Assembly (NCBI RefSeq): GCF_905220365.1 | Contig: NC_061126.1 | Coordinates: forward strand, 3,038,001-3,102,000 | Length of the DNA stretch: 64,000 bases | Direction of reading: 5' to 3' | Source: Vanessa cardui | Taxonomy: Eukaryota > Arthropoda > Insecta > Lepidoptera > Nymphalidae | Shown here: in pieces, positions 36,732 to 49,814 of the stretch | Numbering within the stretch: the stretch's first letter is position 1 | Layout of the letters: the number at the start of each line of letters is the position of its first letter | Notes under the pieces: generated by a model | What the model saw: only the letters and a program-made list of their open reading frames with translations | Databases searched by the model: none | What the model was told of the DNA's origin: nothing | Position numbers and translations under genes: made by a program

Positions 36732-38020
36732 GAAGCAATTAACAAATATAGACTCCTTTACGAACCATTAAAATACTTAGATTTCCTACCTGTACTGATA
36801 TTTGTAACGGTTAAAAATTTATTACATGATTATGAAACGAAAACCGATCTTTAAAACAAGCCTTCCTTGACGCCGTATATATAATAATCGAGAATCCCAG
36901 ACGACTATAAAGATCAGTCACAAAACCACAGACAAATTACATTCCTTCCAAGACACAAGAGACTGTTAACTTCTTGATACTATTATTTATAGACCAAGAT
37001 TCGAGATTTGAACTCTAAACTAGTACAATATAGACTGAAAATTTTAATCATACTGATACAGACTGTGTTTGTAAAATCAAAATTTCGATACATCTGAGAA
37101 TCTTCCCACATCTCACGTGATTTATGATCATCGGAATATAATACTACCGTCAAATATATCGATATTCTAAAATAGGTTTTTGTGCTGTTAATCATTGATT
37201 TCTATAAATAAATACTTTAATATAATACGGTATATACTTTAATGTAATAATGACGAATGAATGACAGGATTTTAATATATATCGTTAATGGTGAATTCCG
37301 GCTTTCATCGCGGATTATGAAAATTTCATTAATTGCTTTGGCGTTTCAATTCGATAATTTGCTTTACCGAGACTACTTTCACAGCAAATCGTTTTTTATA
37401 TATTTTTCGTCATTTGACTCGAATTTTGTCGAAAAACCAACACTTTACGATCAAATTAACTGTTTATATGTTATTTATTATGATATAAGAAGTTGAAGAA
37501 CCAAAATGATTTCATAAGAAACAAAACAGGAATGATTTATTTAATGTTGATCGTTATATTATTATATGGGTTTGATTAAAAATTCTCAAATAAAAGTTAT
37601 AATTTACGCTTATCATAAAAAATATGAACACTTATCATGAGTATTTTTTGTGTTAAATCTTTTAATTTCATAATGCTTATAAGACAAACAAATCATGTGT
37701 TCTTTACTTAAAAATTTTAATGTAAACTAAATATAAATTCGATTGCAAATTCCCAATGTTTCAAAACCAATGAAACTCAAAGGTAATTCGTTGATACAAA
37801 ATAAATTACAACATGAAAGAGTATTTAATTAAATAGAAAATTCCAGAAATATATGTATCCTGGTATTCGTTTTACTGATGGCTGATTTACGCATGCGTGT
37901 TTTAGGATTTACCTCAAAATAAAATTTTTAAATGTCATCCTTTTGCAGAGAATTTTGGTTGTTTTTATAAATCATATAAAACCGAATTTCGTTTAATTTA
38001 ACTTAAGATAAGTAATGAAA
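36732..38020. other. AT-rich non-coding DNA, variable end of copy 1
   Basis: No gene. This end of the unit holds all nine substitutions found against copy 2, the first at 37227. Confidence 0.6.
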
Positions 38021-38568
38021 CTTTTTGATTGTCAAAATAAAATTAGGGATTTTAAGAAGAACCAGTTTAAGTAACTCAGCAATTTTGATTTCGTCAATCA
38101 GTGTTGTTTACCTATATCATAAAGAAATAGCCTACGGTATTATACTTTCTCAACGAAATACCTCTTAAAACCATAAAGATGTATTAATAGTAATAAATTC
38201 TAAAAGCGAACCTATTTTAATTGATACAGAATATATTTTTAATGCACCCCTTATTAAAGCTAAGAAATATTATAACTTGACAAAATGAAGAGGTATTAAC
38301 GTCACATTAGTTCCGTACAGTTCAACAGTAACAACATTCGTATTCGGATAATAACCACGAGTTGCATCTGTAATGCGAGTCGTTTATCGCATAAAGAGCT
38401 CGGAGCGTGTCCGGACGTTTTGCTGGCTATTAGTGTGAAAAATATTGCGATCGGACACACGACACTTGTTGCACACCTTTATATATAAATCACATTCATT
38501 TACGACGATTTTCTTCTGGACTAAAGGTTTCCATTAAACGTAACCGGTTTTAACCGGTATTTGGCTAT

Positions 38569-38674
38569 AGCCCTATCAATACCACTCAGTTATTATTCTG
38601 TCAAACGGTAAGTGTATTGATGTGTTCTGCTCTGAAGGTTTAGTGAGCCGGTGTAATTACAGGCACATGCAATT
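38569..38674 (+). repeat. Family R fragment (copy 2)
   Basis: Counterpart of 29780-29885 at +8,789 bp. Confidence 0.5.
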
Positions 38675-38907
38675 GCAAATCCAGCACATGGAAATTGTAT
38701 AGAACGGGTTATACTTAATTCAATTACCAGATTATTTAACTCAACATTGACTTTTTAATTTAGTATAAATATATGTTATACTCTAGGTAAATGTTACGTA
38801 TGTTAAACATAAAAATAACCTAGATAAAATGTTTACGTTGAAATGTCAAAAATTAAAGTTATCAGAATATGAAGTGAAAGTTACTTATTACTACTTTTAA
38901 GTTAAAT

Positions 38908-39148
38908 AAAATAATAATAAATAAATATGAGAAAACATCACATACATTACTTTGATCCCAATGTAAGTAGCTAAAGCACTTGTGTTATGGAAATCAGAAG
39001 TAACGACGATACCACAAACACCCAGACCCAAGACAACATAGAAAACTAATGATAATCTACATTGACTCGGCTGGGAATCGAACCCGGGACCTCGGAGTTG
39101 CGTACCCATGAAAACCGGTGTACACACCACTCGACCACGGAGGTCGTC
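38908..39148 (-). mobile_element. tRNA-derived SINE (family S) (copy 2)
   Basis: Counterpart of 30119-30359, with the same A and B boxes. It was carried along by the segmental duplication and is not an independent insertion. Confidence 0.9.
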
Positions 39149-39161
39149 AAAATATATTTGA

Positions 39162-39369
39162 CTAGTTTTCAGCCGCGGTTTCGCTTGCGTTTTACGAGTT
39201 GGTGGTCAGGTATTAGGTATAAAATATCCCATATATTTCTTTGGAGTTAAAGCTGCTTCATACCTAATCTTATTATTAAAACTATTATTATTAATAAATC
39301 TATCGGTCCTTCGGTCTTATTAAAATACAGACTGACAGACAGAGTTACTTTCGCATTTATAACATAAGT
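39162..39369 (-). repeat. Helitron-like element, family B (copy 2)
   Basis: Counterpart of 30373-30580, including the CTAG terminus. Confidence 0.55.
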
Positions 39370-39654
39370 GTAAGTCTAAGGCACTCAGCTCATACCTCAA
39401 ACACTGATTAAAACAAATGACATCAAAAACAAACCACTAAACCAAATTACCCACCGTAATAGTTTTAAGAAGGTACCCTTTCACAAATTAACGTAACTCC
39501 GGCAACTCGACACCTAACAAATTGCGTCTCACCCAATATGGTTAATGACCTGCAAACGTCGACATTCGAGATACGAGAAACCGCAACGAGGGGTATGTAA
39601 CAAATTCATATGAAATAAACTACTTTTTCTATATGCCTTTTTTATAATATTGGA

Positions 39655-39970
39655 AGTAGACGGACCTAGTTACTTGGTGGTAGGGCTTTGTGCAAGCCCG
39701 TCTGGGTAAGTACCACCCACTCATCAGTTATTCTACTGCCAAATAACAGTACTCAGTATTGTTGTGTTCCGGTTTGAAGGGTGAGTGAGCCAGTGTAACT
39801 ACAGGCACAAGGGACATAACATCTAAGTTCCCAAGGTTTGGTGGCACATTGACGATGTAAGGAATAGTTAATATTTCTTACAGCGTCATTGCCATTGCCT
39901 ACGGGTGATGGTGACCACTTACCATCAAGTGGTCCATATGCTCGTCCGCCAACCTATAACATAAAAAGAA
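39655..39970 (+). repeat. Family R repeat (copy 2)
   Basis: Counterpart of 30866-31181. Confidence 0.7.
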
Positions 39971-40024
39971 CAATAGGCCTGATGTTTGTCACTGCCCATT
40001 TACATTTTCGCGGTAGTAAAAATA

Positions 40025-40184
40025 ATAATTCCATCGCCCGTGGAATTTCTCTTGTGCTTGTATTTCACTGGCTCACTCACTGTTCAAACTAGAAATAAAA
40101 AAATAACAACAATACTAGGCATTTCTGTTTGGCAGTACAATAGATGATTGGGTGGTACCTGTCGGTGGTAAATGTTGTTTTCGT
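40025..40184 (-). repeat. Family R repeat, minus strand (copy 2)
   Basis: Counterpart of 31236-31395. Confidence 0.65.
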
Positions 40185-40398
40185 TTATTGTTTTGAACTA
40201 CCACTTTTGTAAATTATGTCATGCTTTATTAAAATAGTAGGACAGATACAAAACAGGCATTACGATTTAAGACTCAAAGCTCTAGATTATTCTAAAATTA
40301 ATTACATTACGCTTTGTTCCCAGACTTCAGGCATTTATATGTGTTTAATTATAATAATTATTTGTATTTCTACTTTACGTTTATACAATAGTAGCTGA

Positions 40399-40584
40399 CT
40401 GTAGTATACTGTTTGAATATGCATAGCGTCCTCCTCTTTGGAGGGTAAAAAGAAGTCCTTGTTCATCCTTATTTGAGCTTACTTCGTACCAGCAACATTG
40501 GTGGAGTGCTTTAGCCTTAAAAACAGAAAACAGACAGACAGACAAAGTTACTATCGCATTTATAACATCAAGTAGAGACTTTAA
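40399..40584 (-). repeat. Helitron-like fragment, family B (copy 2)
   Basis: Counterpart of 31610-31795. Confidence 0.45.
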
Positions 40585-41686
40585 AACGTACAATATATCG
40601 GATATTTTAAAAGTATTGATTTTATTTATTGCATTATTTTATAAATGCAATATATTTTTTGTTTATTTTGTAACTTTCTTTATCAATTATTATAATAAAA
40701 TATTTACTTCGTGTAATAAAAGAAACGTAAAAAAGTAAGATCGTTTCCTCTCATTGAAGCATAGTAAAAGATATCGTAACTAAAATTTTATATACCGCCC
40801 ATTCTCGCCACTTAGAAAGCTATTTCCAGATACTAACTCTTAAAACGCACAATTTCAACCTTATGTTGAACATAATAAGTGTGTTAATATATTTTTACGG
40901 ATTTGCGGGAAGATCCCCGGGGTTTGATTATCGTTTATTACTGGACACACCCGTCCATTTCTCTGTTATGGGCCGCGGGGAAAACAAATTTTGTTCACCA
41001 ATCAAACAACTTGGTCTGTTTATAACATTTTAAGTTATTACACGTATACAGGGGCCATCTGAAAATCAGTTCTGTGCATTAGCACAGCTTATACTGAGAT
41101 GAACCCCTTGCTACGTACACTGTGTTCTTTAAATTTAATTATTCTCTTCTGTATAATCTATGTAATGTATGTGTGTAGCAAAATAAATGGTTTAAATGAT
41201 TTATTAACGTCCTTCTAATAGTTTTTGACAATCTTATCAATGACGTCTAACATGTACTAGAAACTCAAATTATATAACAATATATTCACTGTTAAAGAAT
41301 TCAAGTCATAAATATATTATAATTATGTGAGCATTATTTTAATGCACCAGTAATCTTTATACATCTAATGTTTTTTTTTTAAATATTAGATATCAGCAAG
41401 TGATAAGATCAATACGATGTTCTAATTACAATAACACACTTTAACCTTATCTTGTTTTGTTAATTAATTCCGCATTAATTTTTTTTTATATCTCTACTAA
41501 TTAATGAGCAAAATCACTATTAAACGAATATACATAAAACCTATACTAGAAAACAGCTTTGTATTATTATTAAAGAAGATGCGGTTCGCAGTTCGGTGAG
41601 TTTTAAATGTAGATTTTTAGTTCGTATTCATTAATATATTAATTATTTATTGAAAAGGAACCAATAACAAATAGATATAAATTCAT

Positions 41687-41849
41687 TGGATATTCCACTG
41701 CCAAACTGCAAGACTTCATTTAGTTGTGATCTGGTTTGAGGGATGAGTAACCCAGTGTAACTACAGACACAAGGGACACAAAATTTCAATCCAAGGAATA
41801 TATAACATTTCTTACAGGAAAAATGTCTGTTAGCTGTGTTGACCATTAG
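41687..41849 (+). repeat. Family R repeat, degenerate (copy 2)
   Basis: Counterpart of 32898-33060. Confidence 0.6.
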
Positions 41850-42043
41850 GTATCACAGAAATATCGCAAAAACAAAAGACAAACAACGATTTACATTATT
41901 AGTAATATAATCTTACCTTTTAAATAAGACAATAATTATAAATATGTATTTACTATGGAATTGCAGATTAAGTGTTGAATATACTGGCAAAAACATCCAT
42001 TTAGTTTAATTAAAACGAATTAAGTAACGTGTGTAGGTTCTCC

Positions 42044-42164
42044 ATTCCTAAGGCTGGTACTGAGAACTAAAAAAACCAGCAATGTTTTTCTACAAGTCGG
42101 GAGTCAAACCTGTGTTTGTATTTGTAGTCTGGTTCCTCAACATACCGTTTACGATAGAGTTTTT
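42044..42164 (-). repeat. Possible degenerate SINE head (copy 2)
   Basis: Counterpart of 33255-33375. Confidence 0.3.
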
Positions 42165-42278
42165 GCGAGAGAGTTATTGATCACATATTTACCATAGGTT
42201 GATTTTAGAACGACGAAAGAGGTATTACATGTCCAAGACATATTCTACTGGTATATGTAAAAATAGTCAATAAAAAGC

Positions 42279-42509
42279 CTCTTGACGTCGTCTTCCTCTC
42301 GTTTTTGAACAGTTGTTTATACCACGCTGCACCAATCCTTCTCCAAATTAAGGTTTCCTTATGATGTCTTCCTTCAACACAGAGCACGTATCGAATAATT
42401 CAATCAAACCTCAATTTAACATAAAAAAACTTAGAGATGCTTGTCTGAGTTTGAACCCGCAGTCATCGGTTACGATTCGCGTGTTTTAATAACAGAATCA
42501 CTTCGGCTC
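42279..42509 (-). repeat. Metulj-like SINE, minus strand (copy 2)
   Basis: Counterpart of 33490-33720. Confidence 0.65.
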
Positions 42510-44096
42510 TACGTATACAGTTTTATTCGAACTTGTTCAGCAATTTTGACGTCATTGATTTATACGCATTAAAATCATACCAACATTTGCATTTACAATA
42601 TGCAGCATAATTTTATCTTAAATACAATTTGTTTTCGATTTTACTTAATAAAGTTTTTGATACAATTTGTTTAAGAGTTATAGATACATTTTCTGCCAAT
42701 TTTATATGTATATTTGTAATTAAAAACAAATGATAATTGAAAACACTTGATCGCGATTACACGCGGCCTCAATTCCGTTAAAACCTCCGTTTGAATGAAT
42801 AAAAGTTTGAAAGCTCATTCAATAACTTTCGCATTGTCCGCGATCGCAGCGCACATTCGTTTCAAAAGCTATGTACTTAAAAGGGCGGGTTAAGGGCCTG
42901 TTTCACTGTCAACAAACCCTCTTATATTCAACAATAACAAACATATATATTCTTGTTATATGTAGATAATAATGTTATAATGAACATAATATTTATATTA
43001 TATACTCCTCTATAACCTAATATATTTATATTCATTCGATGGCAATTTCACTATACATGTCAAATGTGGGCCAAATGAAATCAATAATGATGAAACTCAC
43101 CGTAGAATGAAATTATGTCATTTGCTTATTGATTTTCAAATATCATAAATAAACATCTCACAAAAACCAGCAATAGAGTATAATCTATGAAGGTTTTATA
43201 TCAATTTTTAGGTATAAGGTATTAATATTTTCCGGTGGGTATTTCGGTATCGCAGCGCAGCAGACACGAGCGAGTACCATATACATGTCTCCTACTTCAT
43301 CTGGGGGAAACACGATATTCCACCCAAAATAAAACCTTAAATTCAAAACTAACAAATAAAAAAATATAGTTGTTGAAAATTAACTGGCTGTTATTATTTT
43401 GGTAGCCGCATTAACCTAAATGAGCCATGGGGAAAAAAATGTTTTATTAAACACAAAACTTATTCAAGTCAATATATTTTGTTCATAGTTAAAGCAAAAA
43501 ATTTACTCTAACAAATCTATAAAACAAATACATTTAGAGATACAAGTTTGCAGCTTGTCTAACTAAATATAAATTATCCCTAACAGTTACAAGTACTTAC
43601 TGCGTAATCATAACCACTTATAACCGCATTATCTTTACGACTACCATTATCAAAGGCGCCGCCTTTATAAAGGTGGATTAGTTAATATATATCACTACCA
43701 AAATAGTGGTAATGAAAACGCAGTAGTTTCGCAAGACGCCCACTGTCTTGCTCAATTTGTAACGATATCTCCATTGTAACATGATCCGAACCGTACTTTT
43801 GGGTGACTGATTTCCAATCTAGGAAAAAATATTACTCAATGTCTAATAATAAATTGTACTATATGCCTCTCGCTCCTTTGTTATTGTTATCTCACATGGA
43901 CAATTCAATAAAAGTCACTATATGCTTTTAAATAAATAAAATTTACACTTCGTATTTTTTTGAATATAGAAGATGATACGCCACATAATGTTGATACCAT
44001 ACATAAATTAGATATAAATTGCATTACCATTATATGTAATAATACTCAAATAAATATCGCTCACTTTTATTCGAATTAGGTTAATATAATATTTAT

Positions 44097-44330
44097 ATCA
44101 GTGGTTACAACGCGTAGGCCTACATCATAAGTGATGATTCCGAGTACAAACCCAGGGAAGCACCACTGAATGTGCTTAATTTGTGTTTATAATTCATCTC
44201 GTGCTAGGCAAGGAAGGATAACATCATGGGTCAACATGGAATATTGGAACAACGTTATGGAATAAGCTCCAAACCTCCTCCTCGAAGGGACAGGGGGCGT
44301 AAGCAGCAGTAGTATATTTATAGCCTGACT
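44097..44330 (+). repeat. Metulj-like SINE, 5'-truncated (copy 2)
   Basis: Counterpart of 35308-35541. Confidence 0.7.
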
Positions 44331-45484
44331 CTTAACCAAAAGCAATATTCAGTTACATACAAATCAATTTACTAAATAATTTTTAAATAACGAAAGAAAA
44401 GATTTGTTACGATTATCTTATTAAGTTAATTCATATTATAAGTTAATTAAATAGCGCACCCATCCAACATGCCATGTACCTTCGGCCCTTAGGGTGGAGT
44501 AATAACCATAAATATCAGCCAAACTAGAATACCATTGGTATTTAGTAAATGAGCTCATTTTGTTTATGAAATTTGTTATCCGTAAATTTTCCAACATAAA
44601 AAAGGAATTCATAATGCCACCCAGTATCTTTTATCCTCTGTTTGTCAAACGTTTTGCCTTTTCTTAGTATCTATAACATTAAAAAAAATCGAAACATGAA
44701 ATTTATTAAGTTCATTTTTTTTTTAATTTTCAAGCCCTATTATCAGGTATGACTTAAAATAAAACTACTTAATACGAAATGAATGATTTACTTCCATTTC
44801 ATATTCACTATTCATAATTAGAACTTGAACAGAAACAAACAAAATACTGCAACATAACTTCGAGGTTAACAGCAAAGTTAGTTCGAGAAATGTTAATGAC
44901 TTGTTTTTATTTCATTGCGTGTTAAATAACGTTTTCTCAATTAGGATCTCGTGTGAAAATATACTAAACTAAATAGGCACTAGCACATTTTATTACCTTT
45001 GTACATTTCAGAATTTCCTTCGTGAATAAAGATATTGAAATATTTCAATAAATAGCTTATAACATATTAAATACAGTAATTAATAAAAAGTATATTTTAA
45101 AAATAAGGAACATGTTTTTTTATAATTGAATTTGTGCAAACACTCGCTTTAATATTGTTAATTACTGATTATCTATTGTATACTTTATATTCTGTGTTAT
45201 TATACAGAGATGACTATCATTTCTGTTTTAAAAGGATCTTTTTAAAATTAGTTTTAGTTTTATTTTTTTCGCCAGATATGCCCAGTCGTAGACATGCGTC
45301 TAAGTATAAATAGAGTCAGTGCGTAAATTTGACTTTATCATGGGATATTTAAAGCACAATCTCTAGATTCGTAGTTACCTTATATTGTCCGAATTTTCCA
45401 AAATTGCTTTTTACAAGCATCAAAAGAGCGTATCGACGTAAGTCAACTATCACCATTTTACAATTACCTAGAGCAACGAGTTTT

Positions 45485-45520
45485 TTACAATACATCGTAT
45501 AACTATACGATGTATTGTAA
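45485..45520. repeat. Perfect 16-bp hairpin (copy 2)
   Basis: Counterpart of 36696-36731, base-identical. Confidence 0.9.
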
Positions 45521-46809
45521 GAAGCAATTAACAAATATAGACTCCTTTACGAACCATTAAAATACTTAGATTTCCTACCTGTACTGATATTTGTAACGGT
45601 TAAAAATTTATTACATGATTATGAAACGAAAACCGATCTTTAAAACAAGCCTTCCTTGACGCCGTATATATAATAATCGAGAATCCCAGACGACTATAAA
45701 GATCAGTCACAAAACCACAGACAAATTACATTCCTTCCAAGACACAAGAGACTGTTAACTTCTTGATACTATTATTTATAGACCAAGATTCGAGATTTGA
45801 ACTCTAAACTAGTACAATATAGACTGAAAATTTTAATCATACTGATACAGACTGTGTTTGTAAAATCAAAATTTCGATACATCTGAGAATCTTCCCACAT
45901 CTCACGTGATTTATGATCATCGGAATATAATACTACCGTCAAATATATCGATATTCTAAAATAGGTTTTTGTGCTGTTAATCATTGATTTCTATAAATAA
46001 ATACTTTAATATAATGCGGTATATACTTTAATGTAATAATGACGAATGAATGACAGGATTTTAATATATATCGTTAATGGTGAATTCCGGCTTTCATCGC
46101 GGATTATGAAAATTTCATTAATTGCTTTGGCGTTTCAATTCGATAATTTGCTTTACCGAGACTACTTTCACAGCAAATCGTTTTTTATATATTTTTCGTC
46201 ATTTGACTCGAATTTTGTCGAAAAACCAACACTTTACGACCAAATTAACTGTTTATATGTTATTTATTATGTAATAAGAAGTTGAAGAACCAAATTGATT
46301 TCATAAGAAACAAAACAGGAATGATTTATTTAATGTTCATCGTTATATTATTATATGGGTTTGATTAAAAATTCTGAAATAAAAGTTATAATTTACGCTT
46401 ATCATAAAAAATATGAACACTTATCATGAGTATTTTTTGTGTTAAATCTTTTAATTTCATAATGCTTATAAGACAAACAAATCATGTGTTCTTTACTTAA
46501 AAATTTTAATGTAAACTAAATATAAATTCGATTGCAAATTCCCAATGTTTCAAAACCAATGAAACTCAAAGGTAATTCGTTGATACAAAATAAATTACAA
46601 CATGAAAGAGTATTTAATTAAATAGAAAATTCCAGAAATATATGTATCCTGGTATTCGTTTTACTGATGGCTGATTTACGCATGCGTGTTATAGGATTTA
46701 CCTCAAAATAAAATTTTTAAATGTCATCCTTTTGCAGAGAATTTTGGTTGTTTTTATAAATCATATAAAACCGAATTTCGTTTGATTTAACTTAAGATAA
46801 GTAATGAAA

Positions 46810-47205
46810 TCTTTCGTTTATATGTAGTATAGTTTACTAGGTATCAATGTTATTGATAACGTATCCGAAGGCTATTGTAACTAACTGTAGTACTTAACCT
46901 AAAACCTTGTATAGAGATTCAAAAAGAATTGCGACAGCATCTTATCTTTTTAAGATATTTTATAAACAGATACGATATTTACACATTTTATGTTGTAATA
47001 CTAACTTATGTTCTGCACCTCTTTGATAAAAAATAATAATAAGATTTAATAAATCACCGATAATATGTATATGTATCAAACATACATCGACCTCCTTAGC
47101 TTAATATTTAACTTAGGTATCGAAAAAAAGGCAACGGAAATATACGTCGTGTTTACTTTCCAACGAAATTACGATAATTTCCAAATATCAAATTTACGCA
47201 AAACA
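46810..47205. other. AT-rich non-coding DNA
   Basis: Single-copy flank of the duplication; nothing recognised. Confidence 0.45.
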
Positions 47206-47328
47206 TTCCTGCCACCATTCCACACTTCAAGATTTATACAGCACCTATTTTTAATTCACGATTTTATATATTTAAGCATTTAATATCAACAATCGAAATA
47301 AAAATCGATTCTTATATTGATAAATAAT
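47206..47328. repeat. Unidentified dispersed repeat (pair with 1433-1545)
   Basis: ACATTCCTGCCACCATTCCA, TTCAAGATTTATACAG, TATATATTTAAGCATTTAAT as in the partner copy. A 72-codon frame (47065-47283) overlaps it. Confidence 0.5.
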
Positions 47329-47859
47329 CAACGAATTGAAAAAAAATACTTGCAACATCGTTAAATGAATTCATATGCAAAATACTTGTATATATGTGTC
47401 AGTCGTTAATATGTATACTTACTTACTTCACACTTAACACTTAAACATATCAACTCATTCTCACATTTATAGTTAAATAATAATTATGGTAATTACAAAT
47501 GTATGAATAATGTTTGTAATCTCAAAGTAGTAAAATATTAAACAAGTATTAGGTGCTGTTTTAGCGAACCTACATTCAAAATGATATCTGGTTAATTTCA
47601 AATTAGCCAACACTATAATTATATACCATATAATTAGTACTTACTAATAATTTTCATAATTAAATAGCTAATATGTACATATTTGATGGCCTGATAATAT
47701 TGTTAATATACACACATACCGAAGAAATATTCTTTAATCCGTAACAGATGTACCGACTATGATGTTTGGTGATCAAATTCCATGAATTTATGTATCTTTA
47801 TAGCTAGTTAGCCATATATATACAAAAATATATCAGGATATAATTTTTACATCCAATAT
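47329..47859. other. AT-rich non-coding DNA
   Basis: Nothing recognised. Confidence 0.4.
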
Positions 47860-48087
47860 AATAAAATAACAACATCACATACATTACTTCGATCCCAATT
47901 TAAGTAGCTGAAGCACTTGTGTTATGGAAAATCAGAAGTAACGAAGGTACCACAAACACCCAGACCCAAGACTACATAGAAAACTAATAAATCTTCTATA
48001 TCGACTCGGCCGAGAATCGAACCCGGGACCTCAGAGTGGCGTACCTATGAAATCCGGTATACACAGCACTCGACCACAGAGATCGTC
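47860..48087 (-). mobile_element. tRNA-derived SINE (family S), near full length
   Basis: Minus-strand head with A-box region GTGGTCGAGTGCTG and B box GGTTCGATTCTC, then the same body as 30119-30359 with scattered substitutions and an AT-rich 3' tail. Divergence from the other copies shows an independent insertion. Confidence 0.85.
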
Positions 48088-48669
48088 ATATAAGATATAG
48101 ATAAATAATAAATATAGATATAATAATAAAGATAAGCAAAGCAGCAACAAAATTGAAATTGAAATGAACAATTTAGTGACTAAAAAAAATAAGGAATCAC
48201 GAAGCATTTTCTTACTACGCCAGGAAGACATCCTCGCTTTTCACGTAAATTTCTTTTACACACAACTTCTCAGGACACATCATCATAAATATGAAAAATG
48301 CGTAAATGGACCAACGTATTTGCATTTTTTTATAAACAAAAAAAAAACATTGTTTTTCATATAAACACAGGATAGATGTTATTAAAATATATAACATTCT
48401 GAATGAACTCACACGAGAGCATATTTATGGCGATATATGATGTACTGTTAATTTATTTCACTGCTGCGCTCCGCATAGTCAAACTGTTCGCTTTTGGGAA
48501 ATATTATGTAACTAGTTAAAACTTCCGGATGCGCCCGTTTGGATAGAATTAATTAACAACTCGGCATAATGAATAAGAACATCAAGTATGGTAGAAGTGT
48601 TACCCATATGTTAATGACATATATGACTGAATACGTGCTATTTAATAATTTAAACCCAAAATGTACTTT
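48088..48669. other. AT-rich non-coding DNA
   Basis: A (ATAGAT)-rich stretch follows the SINE head at 48093-48140. Open frames of 65-66 codons on both strands near 48031-48412 have no motif. Confidence 0.4.
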
Positions 48670-48775
48670 ATTCAAGTCAACAAGCAAAATTGAATTGTCA
48701 TTTTATAAGATGAAAATGTGAAATGAAATTCAAAGTTGAGTTCGAGAAGAACCAACACGAAACTCAGTATTAATT
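48670..48775 (-). repeat. LINE/SINE 3'-end-like repeat, degenerate copy
   Basis: TTTATTCAAGTC at the left, then GTTGAGTTCGAGAAGAACCAACACGAAACTCAG, the complement of the CTGAGTTTCTTGCCGGTTCTTCTCGG core of 61196-61402. Confidence 0.5.
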
Positions 48776-49703
48776 TCATTATAAAACTCAAAACGCATTT
48801 GCAGTTTGAGTTAGCACATAACATTAATGCTATTCTTTCATTACGTAATGTACATGTTATCGTATAATAATAAATTAAACCATAAATTCGACTAATTAAT
48901 ATTTTAAGTTTAATACCGGTTATTCGTAAAGGGATTGGAGTGCTTTGGATTATCGGTGAATTGAATTAATTGAGGATTAAAAATTCAATTGGATCTATAA
49001 TATATCTCTCATCGTTGCTAGATTATTTAAAAATAATATAAAACAAATAAACCATATCATATTATTAATATATGATTATAAATTTATGATAATGAAACTA
49101 AAATAAAGCATAATAAAATTGGCTTCTTTTGAAGTTTTCACCTTCGAAAATCACTCCAAAACTTTTCTAAAAAAACAACAACTCTTACAAAATAGAGCTT
49201 ATAAATATTTATATAACAAGGACAAGCTAGGTCGGGTAAATCTTAGGTAGGTAAGTAATCTTAGGTATAAGTAAATAGCAATGTGGTAAGTACTCCGAAA
49301 ACTGAGCGTACGAAAGCGATGTGAGTACATAAGTTTTGTTAACATTGAATCGGGGGCAGTGCTGTTCCCGTTATTATTCGCGGAGAAATGCCTGCCTTTT
49401 GTTGTAACCGAGTATGGTCTCGTAATGCCATGGTATCCATCGAATGTAACTGTAACTGAGTGCCGATCGGATGTTGAACGGAGATAAGGATTTTTTATCG
49501 ATAACGATCAAAATCGAATGTACATCACGTAATTGAATCTTGTTTTTTTTTTTAATTTATGATGCAATCGATTGTTTTTTAAATTAATTTGAGTTCAAAG
49601 AATTGAGTTTATAAAAAATTGATATAAGAATATTCAATTTATTTTGATTCATTCAAAAACACTATCATATACACAAAAATAGAAACCAAATATTCTATCA
49701 TAA
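48776..49703. other. AT-rich non-coding DNA
   Basis: Moderately GC-richer around 49300-49480; no exon or repeat recognised. Confidence 0.4.
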
Positions 49704-49722
49704 ATATATATATATATATATA
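49704..49722. repeat. (TA)n microsatellite
   Basis: Uninterrupted alternating TA/AT dinucleotides, with further TA-rich sequence to about 49752. Confidence 0.85.
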
Positions 49723-49785
49723 CATATGGGTACATAAATATATATTTATATATCCAATGAGACGGGACACTCCAATAAATATGTG

Positions 49786-49814
49786 TTTCAGTAAGTGACT
49801 GGCACTTACTGAAA
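49786..49814. repeat. Perfect 12-bp hairpin
   Basis: TTTCAGTAAGTG (49786-49797) and its complement (49803-49814) around ACTGG. Confidence 0.85.

Larger units (their letters stand above)
29232..38020. repeat. 8,789-bp tandem segmental duplication, copy 1
   Basis: This segment is followed directly by a second copy in the same orientation at 38021-46809, constant offset 8,789 bp with no net indel. The left edge is defined by TTACTTTTTGATTG at 29230 diverging from GAAACTTTTTGATTG at 38018. Only one base (A) is shared at the breakpoint. The contained repeats are listed separately. Substitutions between copies were seen only at 37227, 37451, 37483, 37484, 37506, 37549, 37587, 37902 and 37995. The segment has no recognisable gene. 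It could be a real recent duplication or an assembly artefact. Confidence 0.95.
38021..46809. repeat. 8,789-bp tandem segmental duplication, copy 2
   Basis: Direct repeat of 29232-38020. The right edge is at GTAATGAAA (46801-46809): beyond it 46810 reads TCTTTCG, whereas the copy 1 edge reads CTTTTTG. Copy 2 continues naturally into the downstream sequence, and copy 1 joins the upstream sequence at 29231. Confidence 0.95.
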
